From positions 1 to 6,677 of the forward strand of contig JAUMXP010000093.1 of NCBI GenBank assembly GCA_030529125.1: a DNA stretch of 6,677 nucleotides. Reading direction: 5' to 3'. This DNA is from Eubacteriales bacterium. GTDB lineage: Bacteria; Bacillota; Clostridia; Oscillospirales; Acutalibacteraceae. Position 1 is the first letter of the stretch. Every line of letters begins with the position of its first letter. The translations under genes were made by a program, and so were the position numbers. Below are positions 4,522-6,677 of the stretch, one piece after another. Under the pieces are notes generated by a model that made no database searches, had not been told where the DNA came from, and was given only the letters and a program-made list of their open reading frames with translations.

Positions 4522-6677
4522 TTAAATCAATCCGTTGTTTGAAAATTCTTCAAACAAAACGTGTGGTGTCATTGGAATTCTATCTATCGAAACACCCGTT
4601 GCATTCAGCACAGCGTTTCGAATTGCCGGAGCCACAGGACAAGCCGGTGGTTCACCGAGCGCTTTAGTACCAAACGGGCTGGTAGGCTCAGCATTCTCTA
4701 CAAACTGAGCTTCCAGATGAGGATGATCCATAAATGTAGATAATTTATAGTCAAGCAGGTTATTATTGAGAGTTTTGCCTGTTTTTGAATCAAAAATTTC
4801 CTGCTCAGATAAAGCGTAGCCGATGCCCATAGACATACCGCCGTGCACCTGTGCTTCTGCCAGTGCAGGGTTAATAAGTTTACCGCAATCGTGAACATTA
4901 ACAATATCGTTGATCTTCACCTTGCAAGCACGAATGTCAACCTCAACATCTGCAAAGCAACAACCAAACGAATAAGCGTTAGACTTAATCTGATATGTGC
5001 TCTCGGCTGTGATGTGACGGCTGTCTTCCATGCTATACAATGCAGTAACAGCTAATTTTGCAACATCCATCAGCACAGTACCATCTTCTTTATTTATGAT
5101 ATTATTATCAACTATATCAAGCTGCCCTGCGTCAATCTCAGTGAGTTTTTGTGCATAGTCAAGAATACGTTCTTTGAGCATTTTACCTGTCTGGTTGATA
5201 GTCAAACCGCCAACATATGTCTGACGCGAAGCGTAAGCACCGGTACCAAACGGAGTAATGTCTGTATCCTGATTAGATACAACATGCACTTTATCTACAG
5301 TAATACCGATAGCATCAGCAGCCATCTGAGCAAAAGCAGTATCAGCACCCTGACCAATCTCAGTCTCGCCAAGCTGAAGCTGAACTGAGCCGTCCTGATT
5401 GAGCACAATACGGCTTGATGATGACTCCAGACTGATTGGCCATACAGCTGTATTGTACCAGAACACAGCCATACCTATGCCTTTTCTGATATTACCGCTC
5501 TGGTTCTTGTATTCTTCGTACTTTCTGTCGTAATCGATATAAGCTTTTGCCTTTTCGATACACTGATTGAATGTATCAAAGTAGTTAACATTCTTAGAAA
5601 AACTATCTTTGTATCCTACAGGCATTAGATTTTTCTGTCTGATTTCAAGCGGAGTTTTATTAAGCGCTTTGGCAATATCATCAATCTGGCTTTCAACTGC
5701 AAACATAGCCTGCGGAATACCATATCCACGCATCGCACCACCAACAGGTCTGTTCGTAAAAACAGTATAGCAGTCCGCCTGAACATGAGGACAAGGATAT
5801 AGCTGTTTGAAACATCCCATACCCTTAGCTGCGATAGAATGTCCGTGAGAAGCATACGCTCCCTGGTTAGAAAACGCTTCGAGCTTTCGAGCTACGAAAG
5901 TACCATCAGGACGAGCGTATGTAATAATGTGACTTCTGATAGCGTGGCGTACTCGCTGAGAAACAAAGGTTTCTTCTCTGGAGCTATCAATTTTCACAAG
6001 TCGTCCACCAACAATGGTTGACAGATAAGCACATAGCGGCTCATACAATACATCCTGTTTATTACCAAAGCCACCGCCAATGTACGGCTTGATAACGCGG
6101 ATTTTACCCCAATCCATACCAAGTGCCTGTCCGACCACTCGACGAACAATATGAGGAATCTGAGTTGAAGTAACAATAGTGATTCTGCCGTTTTCACTAC
6201 TTGCGTAGCAAATATGATTTTCGATATGACAGTGTTGCACAGTTGGGGTGTCGTACCAGTTGTCAAATTTTATAAGACCTTCTTCTTTAATGGCTTCTTC
6301 GTAATCGCCGACACTCTGACTTGTATGCGCAAGAATATTGTTAGGATACTTCTCATGAAGTAAAGGTGCGCCATCTTTCATAGCTTCCTGCACATCAAGT
6401 ACAAACGGATATTCTTCGTACTCGACCTTAATAGCCTTAATCGCCTGTGAGGCTGCGACTTCATTTTCAGCAACAACAGCAGCTACATCATCGCCATAAA
6501 AGCGAACAATATCTGTAAGCAATAATCTATCAGCCACGTCCTGATGTGACTCGTCTGTTGACCAAGGGTGACCTGCAGTCGGGAAGTAGAATTTAGGCAC
6601 ATCAAAACATGTGACAATCTTTACAACACCATCGATTTTTTCAGCTTCTGAAGTATCGACTGAAAGAACCTTTCCGT
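4522..6677 (-). CDS. xdhA: Xanthine dehydrogenase-type hydroxylase, molybdenum-binding subunit, N-terminally cut by the window edge
   Basis: The reading frame is open to the right edge: 717 residues from the first full codon (6675), numbered from there below. A GTG at 6600 could be mistaken for a start, but upstream codons (GKVLSVDTSEAEKIDGVVKI) continue family sequence. Roughly 35-45 N-terminal residues are missing, judged from the 752-residue E. coli XdhA. The molybdopterin-binding motifs are STQ (170-172), GGGFGNKQ (200-207), the Arg of MRGYG (316), GQG (441-443) and GEPP with the presumed catalytic glutamate at 675. A glutamate at 235 (SREET) aligns with purine-contacting Glu802 of bovine xanthine oxidase. 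The sequence closely resembles E. coli XdhA (YgeS) as recalled. No in-frame UGA occurs, so any selenium would be a cofactor ligand, not selenocysteine. Likely substrates are purines such as xanthine or hypoxanthine, but nicotinate or other N-heterocycles cannot be excluded. Confidence 0.94.
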   Translation of the reverse strand, partial: GKVLSVDTSEAEKIDGVVKIVTCFDVPKFYFPTAGHPWSTDESHQDVADRLLLTDIVRFYGDDVAAVVAENEVAASQAIKAIKVEYEEYPFVLDVQEAMKDGAPLLHEKYPNNILAHTSQSVGDYEEAIKEEGLIKFDNWYDTPTVQHCHIENHICYASSENGRITIVTSTQIPHIVRRVVGQALGMDWGKIRVIKPYIGGGFGNKQDVLYEPLCAYLSTIVGGRLVKIDSSREETFVSQRVRHAIRSHIITYARPDGTFVARKLEAFSNQGAYASHGHSIAAKGMGCFKQLYPCPHVQADCYTVFTNRPVGGAMRGYGIPQAMFAVESQIDDIAKALNKTPLEIRQKNLMPVGYKDSFSKNVNYFDTFNQCIEKAKAYIDYDRKYEEYKNQSGNIRKGIGMAVFWYNTAVWPISLESSSSRIVLNQDGSVQLQLGETEIGQGADTAFAQMAADAIGITVDKVHVVSNQDTDITPFGTGAYASRQTYVGGLTINQTGKMLKERILDYAQKLTEIDAGQLDIVDNNIINKEDGTVLMDVAKLAVTALYSMEDSRHITAESTYQIKSNAYSFGCCFADVEVDIRACKVKINDIVNVHDCGKLINPALAEAQVHGGMSMGIGYALSEQEIFDSKTGKTLNNNLLDYKLSTFMDHPHLEAQFVENAEPTSPFGTKALGEPPACPVAPAIRNAVLNATGVSIDRIPMTPHVLFEEFSNNGLI

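Noticed and set aside
4561..6266. Several open frames of 60-90 codons on both strands inside xdhA
   Set aside because: All overlap the strongly supported xdhA frame, resemble no family I know and are expected by chance in a long gene.
6598..6600. GTG as the start of the molybdenum subunit
   Set aside because: The frame continues open to the window edge with typical family sequence upstream, so the true start is outside.
1..6677. In-frame UGA selenocysteine codons, CRISPR arrays, tRNAs or mobile elements
   Set aside because: I looked for them because of the selenium genes and the prompt. No interrupted frame, spaced repeat array, tRNA-like fold or transposase was seen.

Overview
The window is a compact run of genes, all on the minus strand, so transcription runs from high to low coordinates. 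It matches a selenium-dependent molybdenum hydroxylase locus. Moderately low G+C (about 27-50% in the 60-base lines I counted by eye), strong AGGAGG-type ribosome binding sites and the gene set point to an anaerobic Firmicute, probably of the Clostridia. That placement is inference; no ribosomal or taxon-specific marker is present.

In transcription order the layout is as follows. (1) 6677-4522: xdhA-like molybdopterin-binding subunit, running off the right edge and missing roughly its first 35-45 residues. (2) 4509-3628: xdhB-like FAD-binding subunit. (3) 3628-3143: xdhC-like 2x[2Fe-2S] subunit. (4) 3143-2781: a single-domain ModE-type DNA-binding regulator. (5) An 83-bp gap (2780-2698) holding a long imperfect hairpin and a short palindrome. 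(6) 2697-2014: yqeC. (7) 2030-1242: yqeB. (8) 1237-194: selD. (9) A 62-bp gap (193-132) with three related palindromes. (10) 131-1: the start of a class V aminotransferase / cysteine desulfurase, running off the left edge.

The genes fit one job. XdhABC would form a heterotrimeric hydroxylase passing electrons from Mo through 2x[2Fe-2S] to FAD. The cysteine desulfurase-like protein could mobilise selenium (or sulfur). SelD would make selenophosphate. YqeB and YqeC are the accessory proteins linked by phylogenetic profiling to a labile selenium ligand on the Mo cofactor. The ModE-like protein is a plausible local regulator. Genes overlap or nearly touch inside two blocks, xdhABC-modE and yqeC-yqeB-selD. 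The only real gaps are the two that carry palindromes.

The system type (selD serving Mo hydroxylases) is already known. The least explained parts are the 17-bp-stem hairpin between the regulator and yqeC, the palindromes shared by both gaps, and the stand-alone ModE domain inside the operon. The substrate of the hydroxylase cannot be settled from sequence alone.
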